Assembly (NCBI RefSeq): GCF_029392015.1
Contig: NZ_CP113925.1
Location: 1-64,000 of the forward strand
Origin: Bifidobacterium sp. ESL0728
GTDB lineage: Bacteria; Actinomycetota; Actinomycetes; Actinomycetales; Bifidobacteriaceae
DNA length: 64,000 nucleotides
Reading direction: 5' to 3'
Shown: positions 48,081 through 57,410 of the stretch, in pieces
How positions within the stretch are numbered: the first letter of the stretch is position 1
Layout of the letters: the number at the start of each line of letters is the position of its first letter
Position numbers and translations under genes: made by a program
Notes under the pieces: generated by a model
The model's database searches: none
The model's input: only the letters and a program-made list of their open reading frames with translations
What the model was told of the DNA's origin: nothing

Positions 48081-49157
48081 TTATTTCTTTTCGCGATGCA
48101 GGCTGACGTATCTGGTGGATCGGCCTGCGCCAAGTTTTTGGATTTGGCCGGCATTGAGTAGAGTTTTCAGTGTGCGCTCGATGGTCGAGGTGCTGATGTC
48201 CGGGAGCGTCTGTTGGATATCTGCCTTGGAGAGTGGGCTCAGGCTTTGGTTCAGGACGTCGGCGATGCGTTGCTTTTTGGTTGTTGGATGGTACAGCGAA
48301 ATCGGCGTGCTGACAGCTGCGGCGCGTTCGTCGAATTCGCGATAAGCCACCAAAATCGTACTGAGCAGATAGTTGACGAATGGCGCATAATCATTGGTGT
48401 TTTCGTTCCAACCGGCGGTGCTCGCGGCCAAAGCCTCGTAATAGGTGGCTTTGCTTTGCTCGATAAGATGTTCGATGCTGATATATTTCCCGATTTCGTA
48501 ACCGGAACGGTAGAGCAGAAGCAGTGTCAGCAGTCGGCTCATGCGGCCGTTGCCGTCGTTGAACGGGTGGATGCAGGTGAAATCGAAAACGAACATGCAG
48601 GTCAGTAATAGGGAATCAATATCGCCGGCATCGTTCGCTTTGTTGTAATCGCTGCACGCTGCCGCCATGAGCTCTGGCGTTTGGAGCGCCGACGGTGGTG
48701 TGAACCTGACTCTTGCGTGCCCGGTTCCGTCCGATTCGACAATCATATTGTCGGTGTCTTTCCAATGACCAGCGAAAGCAAGCGGTGTGTGACGGAAGAG
48801 ATCGCGGTGCAGTTGCAGGATGACGTTCGGTTTCAGCGGTATATACGCATAATTTTCATGGATGGTCTTGAGTACGTCGCGATAGCCGGCGATTTCTTCC
48901 TCGTCGCGATTCCTTGGTGCTACTTTCTCGCTGACGATACCGGCCAAACGCTTATTGGTGGTAGAGATTCCCTCGATGCGGTTTGACGCATCGGTGCTTT
49001 GGATGCGGGCGACACTGACAAGTGGCTCGGCAAGGTCAGGGCTAATCTGCAGCTGCACATTCTGCCGCCCTTTGGCTTCATGAACTGCATTGAGCAGATT
49101 CACGGTTTTCGGCGTTAGTAGCTCGTGCCCAGACTTCTCATAGTCAAAAGTATGCAT
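48081..49157 (-). CDS. Fic family protein (AMP transferase type)
   Basis: A 358-residue Fic protein that likely transfers AMP or another nucleotide to target proteins. The Fic core reads HPFNDGNGRMSRLL. An upstream inhibition motif SNRIEG (about residues 56-61) matches S/T-x3-E-G/N, so it is a self-inhibited class II type. The C-terminal part (about 270-358) looks like a winged helix. The start ATG overlaps the region with TGCAGATA sites. Target unknown. Confidence 0.9.
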   Translation of the reverse strand: MHTFDYEKSGHELLTPKTVNLLNAVHEAKGRQNVQLQISPDLAEPLVSVARIQSTDASNRIEGISTTNKRLAGIVSEKVAPRNRDEEEIAGYRDVLKTIHENYAYIPLKPNVILQLHRDLFRHTPLAFAGHWKDTDNMIVESDGTGHARVRFTPPSALQTPELMAAACSDYNKANDAGDIDSLLLTCMFVFDFTCIHPFNDGNGRMSRLLTLLLLYRSGYEIGKYISIEHLIEQSKATYYEALAASTAGWNENTNDYAPFVNYLLSTILVAYREFDERAAAVSTPISLYHPTTKKQRIADVLNQSLSPLSKADIQQTLPDISTSTIERTLKTLLNAGQIQKLGAGRSTRYVSLHREKK

Positions 49158-49158
49158 G

Positions 49159-49228
49159 TTATCTGCACCATTTTCTGCATCATCAATTACTTTTCTGCAT
49201 CATATTATAGCAAGTTGATGCAGATAAA
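49159..49228. promoter_or_regulatory. repeated TGCA(T/G)-type sites at the fic start
   Basis: The 13-mer ttttctgcatcat occurs at 49171-49183 and 49191-49203. ttatctgcac lies at 49159-49168 and the inverse tgatgcagataaa at 49216-49228. The motif gatgcagata is also present at 48042-48051, just after the ATPase gene. These look like operator half-sites for the fic promoter, possibly bound by its winged-helix domain; inference. Confidence 0.5.
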
Positions 49229-49320
49229 TATGAATGAGGCAGGAAATTCCATTTGCTAGACAGTATATGCGGCTGTAGAATCCAAGTAATATATTAAAAA
49301 ATAATTATAAGGATTAGATT

Positions 49321-49833
49321 ATGATAATTACGAAATCTGTAGTTTTGCAGGATGATTATCGATATTATCTTGCGCGTAAATGGAATGACAGTCTTCCAAT
49401 GATGGCGTTTATTCTCTTAAATCCCGCAACGAGATATGGTGAGCAAAAATTGGATATGGATGATTCCACTATTCAGCTTTGTTATGATTTAGCAGAGAAA
49501 TGGGGGAAGGGAGGATTTGTCGTATTGAATCTATATGCGGCAGTTGCGGGTACCATCGACCAGCTAAAAACTATTAGTAATCCTATAGGTGCTGATAATG
49601 ATGATTGGATTAGAAAATTAGGGCAGATGACCGAGGTTGATCTCGTTGTCGCCGCGTGGGGTGATGAAGCTTCGGCAAATCGCGTTAACGCAGTAAAGAA
49701 AATTCTGCAGAAGGAATTGGGAATTCAACTTTATTGTGTAAGAAAGAACCCTAGTGGTAACCCGATGCATCTTCAGAGAATGCATTATGCAGGTATATCG
49801 CTTGCTGATGTCGGTGAACCAATACCTTGGTAA
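49321..49833 (+). CDS. DUF1643 domain protein
   Basis: A 170-residue protein. Family landmarks are visible: RYYLARKWND, MAFILLNPATRYGEQKLDMD and GGFVVLNLYAAV. The C-terminal part has VVAAWGDEA and CVRKNPSGNPMHL. DUF1643 function is unknown; members often occur in mobile islands. The start has AAGGA. The gene is much AT-richer than its neighbours, suggesting recent transfer. Confidence 0.85.
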   Translation: MIITKSVVLQDDYRYYLARKWNDSLPMMAFILLNPATRYGEQKLDMDDSTIQLCYDLAEKWGKGGFVVLNLYAAVAGTIDQLKTISNPIGADNDDWIRKLGQMTEVDLVVAAWGDEASANRVNAVKKILQKELGIQLYCVRKNPSGNPMHLQRMHYAGISLADVGEPIPW

Positions 49834-49859
49834 ATATTAGAACTAGTTAATATGGTCTG

Positions 49860-51179
49860 CTAGTTTTTGCTCTTGCGCACCTCGATGGTCTCGATGCGGC
49901 GGCCGTCGACCTTGGTCACCACCATGTCGTAGCCGTCGTCGGAGTGGAGGGTTTCGCCTACCTCGCCCATGCGGCCGGTGTGGGCGAGGAAGTAGCCGGC
50001 GACCGTCTCGTAAGGGCCGTCCTCCAGCTCGATGCCGGTGAGGTCGGCGAAGTCCTCGATGGTCATGCCGCCGTCGACTGTGACCACGCCGTCGACGAAT
50101 GCGGTTTCGCCGTTGCGGCCGTCGCCAATGCCGTTGGCCGTCGCGCTGTTGCTATCTTCCGGCAAATCGTATTCGTCGCGGATATCGCCAACCAGCTCTT
50201 CCGTCATGTCTTCCAGCGTGACAATGCCGTCGGTTCCGCCGTATTCGTCAATAACCACGGCCAAGTGAATCCCGCGTTTGCGCAGCAAAGCCAAACTTGG
50301 CAAAATCTTTGAGGTGCCGGGCAGTGAAATGCCTTCACGTGTCACGTCGGCCACGGTTTTGGTATTCGGGTCACGTACGTCGAGCAAATCGCGGACGTGC
50401 ACAAAGCCGAGCACGTCATCGAAATCCTTGCCGGTGACGGGATAGCGGGAATACGGCATTTCGCGCACATATTTCGCGGCTTCCTCAATCGGTTGCGAAC
50501 CCTCCAAGAAAACAACGTCGGCACGCGGTCGCATCACTTCCGCCACAATGGTTTCCGAGGCGTCGAACACGTCGTCCAAAATGGTGCGTTCGTCTTTGCT
50601 CAGGTTCGTGTTGGAATTGACCAGCACGCGCAGTTCCTTGTCGCTGACCTCGGTTTCGGTCTGGCTCGGGTCGAAGCCCAGCAGCCGCACGATGCCGTTG
50701 GTGCATTTGCCGATGGCCCAGATGATCGGCCGGCAGATTTTGGCGAAAATATCGATGGCGGGCACCGCGGCGCGCGCGATTTGCTCGGTGCGCTGCATGG
50801 CGATGCGCTTCGGCACCATTTCCGCGATGACGATGTCGCAGAACGAAATGATCAGCGTCAGCACGATGGTGGTGCCCGGAGAGGCGATATGGTGCGGAAT
50901 CCCCCAGCTTTCCACTGCCGGCTCGACCCAAGGTGCAATGGCGGATTCGCCGAATGATGCCGAGAAGAAGCCCGAAAGTGTCACGCCGATTTGCACGGTG
51001 GAAAGGAACGTGTTCGGGTCGCGCGCGATTCGGGCGACTTTTTGTCCGCGCGCATCCTCCTGCTCCATCTCGTCGAGCTGCGAGCCACGTAGGCTCACCA
51101 GCGCGAGCTCGGTGCACGAAAAGACGCCGCCGATAATCAGGAAGATAAAGACGAAGACGATATCCAGGGCCAAAGACAT
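49860..51179 (-). CDS. CNNM / CBS-pair domain protein (HlyC/CorC family)
   Basis: A 439-residue membrane protein. The N-terminal CNNM domain (about 1-190) has three or four membrane segments and SCTELALVSLRGSQL. The CBS pair begins at VAEVMRPRADVVFL and includes VIDEYGGTDGIVTLEDMTEELVG. The C-terminal CorC_HlyC domain (about 345-430) has VDGVVTVDGGMTIEDF. Members are thought to export Mg/Co or maintain the envelope. The start has AGAGG. Single gene. Confidence 0.92.
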   Translation of the reverse strand: MSLALDIVFVFIFLIIGGVFSCTELALVSLRGSQLDEMEQEDARGQKVARIARDPNTFLSTVQIGVTLSGFFSASFGESAIAPWVEPAVESWGIPHHIASPGTTIVLTLIISFCDIVIAEMVPKRIAMQRTEQIARAAVPAIDIFAKICRPIIWAIGKCTNGIVRLLGFDPSQTETEVSDKELRVLVNSNTNLSKDERTILDDVFDASETIVAEVMRPRADVVFLEGSQPIEEAAKYVREMPYSRYPVTGKDFDDVLGFVHVRDLLDVRDPNTKTVADVTREGISLPGTSKILPSLALLRKRGIHLAVVIDEYGGTDGIVTLEDMTEELVGDIRDEYDLPEDSNSATANGIGDGRNGETAFVDGVVTVDGGMTIEDFADLTGIELEDGPYETVAGYFLAHTGRMGEVGETLHSDDGYDMVVTKVDGRRIETIEVRKSKN

Positions 51180-51505
51180 GCCTCTAGTCTAGAAGACCGG
51201 CGGGGCAAAACGCTTTCTTGGGCCGCTGCGTGCTGGATTGCGCTCAAAGTAAAGCGCTTGAAGTTTCGACGTAATGCGTTAATCGCTTTGTATTTCGTAC
51301 GTTTATGGTGCATATTTTATATAAAAACTATGGAATTGTTGAATATTGCGTCGGCATATAATACAATAATTTGCGATTGGGGGATTGTTTTCTAAGAACA
51401 ATCGTTTGACTGCATGATTTCAGTGAATGCTGGCATTGCGAGTGGTTACGTGCGTTGAGCACACAATTGGGGCGCGATGTGCCATGCCGCTGGAAGGGGG
51501 TTATC
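51180..51505. other. intergenic region before the LRR surface protein
   Basis: About 326 bp with AT-rich stretches (51300-51370). It holds the promoters for both divergent genes; no clear operator or gene was found. Confidence 0.4.
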
Positions 51506-54319
51506 GTGCGGATGCGGACGCATAAGTGGTTGTGGATTGCCATGGTTTTGATGCTGCTTGTTCTATGCCTTGGCGTGGTCGCCGTCGCTTTCCAGCAGAA
51601 GTCTGTTTTCGACAGGTCCGCGAATGGTGCGGCTGCGGAGGCAGCGTCATCGGTTTCGGTTTCGCAGAAGGAGAATGCGTCGTCGGCCTCTCAGAAAACC
51701 AGGGATACGTTCAGTTTCGGTTCCGCAGCAAAATACGCCCAGCATACAGTTTTTACGGGCTTGCAGCAGCAGGACTTGCGACATAGCGTTTTCCCGGACT
51801 TGCGGCAGTGGGCTTCACAAACAGGGAATCGCGCCCCGTCCGTAGGCGTCGATTCGCCAGATCGTGGTGTCAAGCATGCCGTCAATAATGCCAATTTCAA
51901 CGTAACCTATCCGCTGACGTACGATGCGAATGGCGGCACTGAAACGTCAGCGGCTAAAACGTTTTCGCCTAAAACGTTGTCGACAAGAACGGTGTCGGCT
52001 AAAACTTTACAGGGCGGAACGTTACCGGCCAAAATGGAAGCTGGAAACGGGGCCCAGGCTTGCTCGTCCCAACATGCTTCCGGCGAGACGATTACTTTGC
52101 CGACCGGTTCTGCAGGCGATTATCAGGTCAACGAACCGACCCGAGACGGTATGAAATTCGTGGGCTGGTCGACGACGAAACTGGCGCCGTTCGACACGCT
52201 TTCGGACGCCGAAGCTCATGTGGTGGGCACGTTGACGATGCCGGAAAGTTCCCAGACGATGTATGCCGTATGGGTGAGGGACGGGGAGACCCCAACCTCC
52301 TATACGGTGACGTTCAATACGCAGATGGATTCCCACGGCATTGCCGGCTCGGCGATAACGCTGAAAACGGATACAGTATCCCCGGGTGGTACGTCCACAC
52401 CCCCAACGCCACCGGTTCCTTATAATCAGGGGATTAAATTCATGGGCTGGGGCGTGAGCAAAGACAGCGGGGATGCTAGCGGTGAAGGCGAGATGAATGC
52501 GTTCGATTCATCGGCACCAATCAACAGTAACGAGACGGTATGGGCGCTGTGGGGTTATGAGGACACGTTAGATGGGAACGACCACAAGTGTGTCATGGGT
52601 ATTGATACGGTCGCTACCTGTTTCCCCGACCCGGTATTGGCGCAAACGGTGGTCGATGCGGCGCAGGCGACCGACGCTCACCAAACCACGGATATCTGGA
52701 CGCTGCGTGACGCGCTGTTTTTCGGCAATCTGAACTACAACACAGCACAAGGGCACGAGCTGGACGATACCCCGCTGAACATCTCCGAGCTGGACGGCTT
52801 GCAGACGCTCACAGGCTTGGGGCGATTGCATATCAGCAACGTTTCCGGGCACACGCTTAATGAGCACAGCCGTGATTTGCACCAGCTGAAATATCTGGGT
52901 AAAATGAATAACCTCTTCGCGAATGGCGATGGGATTTCCGACCTGGGTAATCTTTCCGGATTGACGAACTTGACAACCTTATATTTGGCTGACAATAGTA
53001 TTTCCGATTTGAGTAGCCTTTCTGGGTTGTCGGATTTGCAGACCTTGAACATGAATAATAATGGCATTGCTGATGTAAGCAATCTTTCCGGATTAACGCT
53101 TCTGACAACCTTGTATCTGGACCACAACCAGATTTCTGATCTCTCAGGCCTGATTTCAACGCCTACTGTGGAATTGACCAACCTTAAAGAGCTGGATCTG
53201 AATGACAATAGGATTGTCGATGTGCGGCCTTTGGCGAAGCTGACCACTTTGAGTACGCTGAAGCTTCAGCACAACCAAATCGAATCCATCACTTCGCTGA
53301 CGTCGTTGACGGGAATATATGCGCTGTATCTGGACAACAATAATATCAAAGATATCAGCGTCATCGACGATGCGCATTTTCACTGGTTGGGTATCCTTGG
53401 ATTATCCCACAACGGGATCAGCGACATCAGTTCCTTGCGCGATGTAACCAGTCTCAAGCAATTGTGGTTGCATCACAACGATATTTCGGACGTGTCGCCC
53501 TTGGCTGGATTGACGAAACTGGAGATGCTTTATATTGGCAGCAACCATATCCTCGATATTTCGTCGCTGAAGAATCTCGCGGCCTTGAGTGGCGGCACCA
53601 GCAAAAGTTGCGATGTCGGTAGTTCCAGCTTCTGTGCCGACAAGCAGGACGTGACCTTACCGCAAGGAATTGCTGATCCGGGGCTGTCGATGCTGACGGC
53701 GGTGACGCTGAAGAAAGCGGCCGACGGATCGGTTGCCGGCGCGGCCGTCGATTCGACATCCATCCACTCCACCACCCCTGGCGCCCGATTCGATGCCGAA
53801 CACCGGCAGCTGACGTGGGATGGCCCGATGCAGTACAACAATGATGATTCGCCGAAAGACCTGACCCAGACGTTCGACGCGGATGCGCAATTGCCCAACA
53901 CCATCGGAAACTTTTCGGGCACCATCACCGAGCCCTACGCAGTCGCGCAGCATACGGTCACGTTCGACCCTGATGGAGGCACGTTGCCTTCCGGCCAGCT
54001 GCCTTCAGTGCAGGTGTATAGCGGCTACAAAATCGCGGTCCCGACTTCGAAGCCTTCTCGTGACGGCTATCGTTTCATGAGTTGGACCTGCGCCGCTGAC
54101 GTTGCTGGGGTATGCCACGCAGGCGACTCCTTCGATTTCGTCAATACCGCGGTGACCAAAGACGTGACATTGGCCGCCAAATGGCAGGAGCTGGCGGTCG
54201 CGCTGCCGCTTACCGGCGCTTCGTACCGGGACGATTTGTGGCGCGGTGCACTCGCGGTTATCGCGTTGTGCGTGGCTTTGGCCAGCGGGTTATTGAGGAA
54301 ACGTGCCGCCGGGCGGTGA
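51506..54319 (+). CDS. internalin-like leucine-rich repeat surface protein, LPLTG anchor
   Basis: A 937-residue wall-anchored protein. GTG at 51506 is preferred because GGAAGGGGG precedes it. The signal/anchor segment (about 8-27) is followed by a Thr/Lys/Ser-rich stretch with degenerate KTxSxKT repeats. Two or more Flg_new/InlB B-type repeats follow (YTVTFNTQMDSHG, MKFVGWSTTK). The LRR block (about 465-700) has xxLxxLxxLxLxxNxIxDxSxL repeats such as LTTLYLADNSISDLSSLSGL. Another InlB B repeat reads HTVTFDPDGGTLPSGQLPS. Then LPLTG, a hydrophobic helix and RKRAAGR. Unlike the three adhesins its sorting motif is canonical. Confidence 0.9.
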   Translation: MRMRTHKWLWIAMVLMLLVLCLGVVAVAFQQKSVFDRSANGAAAEAASSVSVSQKENASSASQKTRDTFSFGSAAKYAQHTVFTGLQQQDLRHSVFPDLRQWASQTGNRAPSVGVDSPDRGVKHAVNNANFNVTYPLTYDANGGTETSAAKTFSPKTLSTRTVSAKTLQGGTLPAKMEAGNGAQACSSQHASGETITLPTGSAGDYQVNEPTRDGMKFVGWSTTKLAPFDTLSDAEAHVVGTLTMPESSQTMYAVWVRDGETPTSYTVTFNTQMDSHGIAGSAITLKTDTVSPGGTSTPPTPPVPYNQGIKFMGWGVSKDSGDASGEGEMNAFDSSAPINSNETVWALWGYEDTLDGNDHKCVMGIDTVATCFPDPVLAQTVVDAAQATDAHQTTDIWTLRDALFFGNLNYNTAQGHELDDTPLNISELDGLQTLTGLGRLHISNVSGHTLNEHSRDLHQLKYLGKMNNLFANGDGISDLGNLSGLTNLTTLYLADNSISDLSSLSGLSDLQTLNMNNNGIADVSNLSGLTLLTTLYLDHNQISDLSGLISTPTVELTNLKELDLNDNRIVDVRPLAKLTTLSTLKLQHNQIESITSLTSLTGIYALYLDNNNIKDISVIDDAHFHWLGILGLSHNGISDISSLRDVTSLKQLWLHHNDISDVSPLAGLTKLEMLYIGSNHILDISSLKNLAALSGGTSKSCDVGSSSFCADKQDVTLPQGIADPGLSMLTAVTLKKAADGSVAGAAVDSTSIHSTTPGARFDAEHRQLTWDGPMQYNNDDSPKDLTQTFDADAQLPNTIGNFSGTITEPYAVAQHTVTFDPDGGTLPSGQLPSVQVYSGYKIAVPTSKPSRDGYRFMSWTCAADVAGVCHAGDSFDFVNTAVTKDVTLAAKWQELAVALPLTGASYRDDLWRGALAVIALCVALASGLLRKRAAGR

Positions 54320-54411
54320 TGTGGCGCTGGTCAGTGATGTGCCTCTGGTAATGGCGTGCCGTCGTGCAGTGACGTGGCGATCAGGAATCGTTGGGTTTCT
54401 AGCCTCTTAAA

Positions 54412-54456
54412 GTCAAGAAACGCGCAAACGGAAATACCCAATGCGTGTTTCTTGAC
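54412..54456. terminator. bidirectional hairpin between LRR protein and dehydrogenase
   Basis: gtcaagaaac (54412-54421) pairs with gtttcttgac (54447-54456), extended by gcg/cgt. It lies between two convergent genes. Confidence 0.8.
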
Positions 54457-54484
54457 CGTAAAAAGCGAGTGGAATTGCTGAAAA

Positions 54485-55525
54485 CTACTCGGCTACCTGG
54501 ATCTGGATCTTGACATCCTCGGGATGGGCTTCGACTACGCGGTCGAACGCGTCTTTGGCCTGCTCCATCGGGTAGACCTTGGAAATGAAGGGCTTGAGGT
54601 TGATCTTGCCGGCCGAGACCAGGTCGATCGCCTTCTGATAGACGTTGGCATAACGGAACACGTTTTCGATTCGCGTTTCGCGCGCCTGCACCTCGGTGAT
54701 ATCCATCGGAACCTTGCCGTCGGCCGGGATGCCGATAATTACGGAGGTGTTGCCCGGGGCCCCGAGCTTCCAGAAGTTGTCATACGAACGTACGTTGCCG
54801 GACGCCTCGAATGCTCGGTCGGCGCCCCAGCCGTCGGTCTCCTCCTTGACGCGCTCAAGCAGGTCCTCTTTGGTGATATCAACGGGAGTGATTCCCGGGA
54901 TCTTGGAGGCGATGTCGAGCTTGACCGCGGAAGTGTCGGAAATTAGGACTTTCGAGCAACCGCCTGCAAGCGCGCAAGCCGCGGTGAGCATGCAGGCGGT
55001 GCCGGCACCGGTGACCACGCCGATGTCTCCTGGCTTGATTGCAGCCTTCGTCGCGGCCCACAGACCTACGGAAAGCGGTTCAAGCAGAGCGCCCTCTTCG
55101 TAAGTCATGTTGTCCGGTAGCTTATACGTGAAAGCGGCCGGGTGAATCACGTCGTCACACAGGCAGCCGTCGACCGGCGGGGTGGCGAAGAAGCGCACGC
55201 TCGGGTCGATGTTGTAGAGACCGAGCTTGGTGGCGCGCGAGTTCATGTCGGGGATGCCGGGTTCCATCGCGATGCGGTCACCGGGCCTGAACCCTTTGAC
55301 TCCAGGTCCGACTTCCAAGACGGTGCCGGAGGCTTCGTGCCCGAGAATCATCGGCTTCTTAACGATATACTTGCCGACGCGCCCGTGCGTATAGTAGTGG
55401 ACGTCGGAACCGCAGATGCCGACGCTATGGGGCGCAATCTTCAGCTCACCGGGCCCCGGCGTCCCCACATCCGCGACGTCGCGGACGTTGATGACACCCT
55501 TTTTCTCAAGAACCACAGCCTTCAT
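54485..55525 (-). CDS. zinc-dependent polyol dehydrogenase, sorbitol/xylitol dehydrogenase-like
   Basis: A 346-residue MDR enzyme with close pattern to sorbitol dehydrogenase: GICGSDVHYYTHGRVG, LGHEASGTV and IAMEPGIP. LPDNMTYEEGALLEPLSVGL and VFRYANVYQKAIDLV are also typical. The catalytic zinc ligands Cys38, His63 and Glu64 are present; as in other SDHs the structural-zinc cysteine cluster is missing. The acidic end of beta-2 (VLISDTSAVKL) suggests NAD. The Rossmann motif reads GAGTAC, so its third Gly is Cys, which is unusual. Substrate not certain. Confidence 0.85.
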   Translation of the reverse strand: MKAVVLEKKGVINVRDVADVGTPGPGELKIAPHSVGICGSDVHYYTHGRVGKYIVKKPMILGHEASGTVLEVGPGVKGFRPGDRIAMEPGIPDMNSRATKLGLYNIDPSVRFFATPPVDGCLCDDVIHPAAFTYKLPDNMTYEEGALLEPLSVGLWAATKAAIKPGDIGVVTGAGTACMLTAACALAGGCSKVLISDTSAVKLDIASKIPGITPVDITKEDLLERVKEETDGWGADRAFEASGNVRSYDNFWKLGAPGNTSVIIGIPADGKVPMDITEVQARETRIENVFRYANVYQKAIDLVSAGKINLKPFISKVYPMEQAKDAFDRVVEAHPEDVKIQIQVAE

Positions 55526-55871
55526 CGTTCTGCCTTTCTATAGGTTTCAACATCAGCGATAACCAATATAGATAATAGAATCAGGATTATAGAAGAGGCT
55601 GATATTTATCGCAATATAATATCGGAGATTTTCGTTGTTTCGCCGGTTAAACGGTCGTAGGCCAGTCCGCGTTGGCTCTGGCATTAGGGAGACGTTCAGC
55701 GACTCAAGGCAAAAGTAAAAGTACGTTTTCTCAGCTGGTCCCCCGATTTTCTTTTGCTCCGTTGATTGCTTTGCGCGGCCTGAAGCTCTAGAAACGTTGG
55801 GATCACAACGATAATCCTTTTGCCTGCCATTTGCTTCTCTTTTGCTTTTAAAATCAAAAGAGATCGCGGAA
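55526..55871. other. intergenic region with a weak hairpin
   Basis: About 346 bp. A 9-bp stem, tctcttttg (55836-55844) with caaaagaga (55855-55863), lies nine bases after the carbonic-anhydrase stop and may act as its terminator. The part near 55560-55620 is AT-rich, likely the dehydrogenase promoter. No gene seen. Confidence 0.45.
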
Positions 55872-56912
55872 TCAGAACGAAAGCACCTCGACCTTGCCGG
55901 TGGTCAGCTGGTAGCGGGCGCCGACGATGGAGAGGCGTTGCGCGGCAAGCGCTTCCTGAATGACCGTCGAGCGGTCGACCAAAGCCTCGATGGTGCGGGC
56001 GATGTGGACGCGTTCGAAATCGTCGGTATCACTCAACGCGGCTTCCTGCGCGGCCAGAACGGAGGCTCCGACCGAGCGTACGAGCACGGATTCCGAAGCA
56101 GCGACCAGCTCCTCCATCTTGTCGAACACGTCGTCGGCGTCCATTCCGGTACGTGCGGTTTCACGTGCAGCGAATCCGGAATCATCGGAATCGGCAGGGT
56201 CGTTTGCAGCTTCATGATTTATCCCGGTGGGGGCGGGGCCATTGTCTGAATCGGCGGAACCCCAAGAATCTTCGGCATCGTCCGCGGCCGCCGGGTCGAT
56301 CATTTCCGAATCGGTGACCTCTGCTGCGAAGGCGGCTCCTAGGTCGATACCCGCGCCGGAAGCAAGTGCGTCGAGTTCAGCGACGGCGCTCGCGACCGCA
56401 CCGCAATGTTGGTGCCCGAGCACCACCAAAATGCTCACGCCCAGATGCGTCACGGCGTATTCCAGCGAGGCGATGACGGCATCGTCCAGCGTCTGTCCGG
56501 CGGTGCGCAGGGTGAACATGTCTCCCAAGCCTTGGTCGAAGATGATTTCCGGCGGTACGCGCGAATCCGAACAGGAAAGCACGGCGGCATCCGGGTGTTG
56601 CCCGTCGATCAGCGATTCGCGGGTCTCCCTGTCCTGCCAAGGGTGCTCGGCCTGGCCGGAAGCGAAGCGCGAGTTGCCCTGCAGCATGCGGCTCCAGGTT
56701 GCGTTGGCCGTGGATTCCGCTGAATTCGGGTCGTCGCTTCGCGATTCTGCGCCCGATTTGATATTTGAATTGTCGTTCGAGCCGGCATTGCCGTCTGCGC
56801 CTTGGTTGGATTGTCCCGCTCGGCCGGAGTGTTGATCATCGCTTCGACAAGAGCGTACGTAATTGTTTTGGCCGGAACGTGCGTCGTCGTTAAATTGCGA
56901 ATCGTCTGTCAT
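55872..56912 (-). CDS. beta-class carbonic anhydrase with acidic insertion
   Basis: Interconverts CO2 and bicarbonate, which supplies PEP carboxylase. The zinc ligands are Cys114 in SCSDSRVPPE with Asp116/Arg118, and His167 and Cys170 in LGHQHCGAV. The first 70 residues are disordered (N/S/D/G/Q-rich). A 55-60 residue acidic insertion (about 201-258) separates the zinc core from the final helix-strand part, making 346 residues against the family's usual 180-230. ATG at 56912 is chosen for GGAAGGAAA upstream. Confidence 0.93.
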   Translation of the reverse strand: MTDDSQFNDDARSGQNNYVRSCRSDDQHSGRAGQSNQGADGNAGSNDNSNIKSGAESRSDDPNSAESTANATWSRMLQGNSRFASGQAEHPWQDRETRESLIDGQHPDAAVLSCSDSRVPPEIIFDQGLGDMFTLRTAGQTLDDAVIASLEYAVTHLGVSILVVLGHQHCGAVASAVAELDALASGAGIDLGAAFAAEVTDSEMIDPAAADDAEDSWGSADSDNGPAPTGINHEAANDPADSDDSGFAARETARTGMDADDVFDKMEELVAASESVLVRSVGASVLAAQEAALSDTDDFERVHIARTIEALVDRSTVIQEALAAQRLSIVGARYQLTTGKVEVLSF

Positions 56913-57410
56913 TGAGGTTTCCTTCCAAGCGAGAGCGCCCGACAAGCAAAAGTTGTTTGCGTCTAACGTTACCCTTCCGCCGCGTCACTTTGTGAGTTTC
57001 GGTATTTCTGAAAATTATCGGATTCGAACACCTATGTGACGTCGAAAATGGATGTATTTATTTATAAGATAATTAAACCGAACAAAATAAATGTTAATAA
57101 TTCGTATTTTATTTTCGCAATAAATACAATTTGTCTAATTATTAAACATTTATAGTGATAATGTGTCTTATAAACCGATGTTTATTGCGGTTCACGAAAA
57201 GAAGTGCCTTTAGGCGCATCGCAACTGTCGATATTGGGGTTTCCGGCGTTACGATATTGAAGTCACGGCGATAAACGGTTCCACAGGCGCTCCTGAAGGT
57301 GCTGGGTTATGGTTACGAACGTTCGTAGAGGGCGTCAAGCGGAACACATAAAGGCCAGAGTCGCGTGCGGACGTATAGCATTTGGTTTTCAAGATAAAGG
57401 GGTACAAACT
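56913..57410. promoter_or_regulatory. AT-rich upstream region of ahpC
   Basis: About 500 bp, strongly AT-rich at 57010-57180. It contains near-inverted repeats ATAAATGTTAAT (57088-57099) and ATTAAACATTTAT (57141-57153), and AACCG (57173-57177) with CGGTT (57188-57192). It probably contains the peroxide-responsive promoter of ahpC, but no known OxyR or PerR box was recognised. No gene. Confidence 0.45.
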
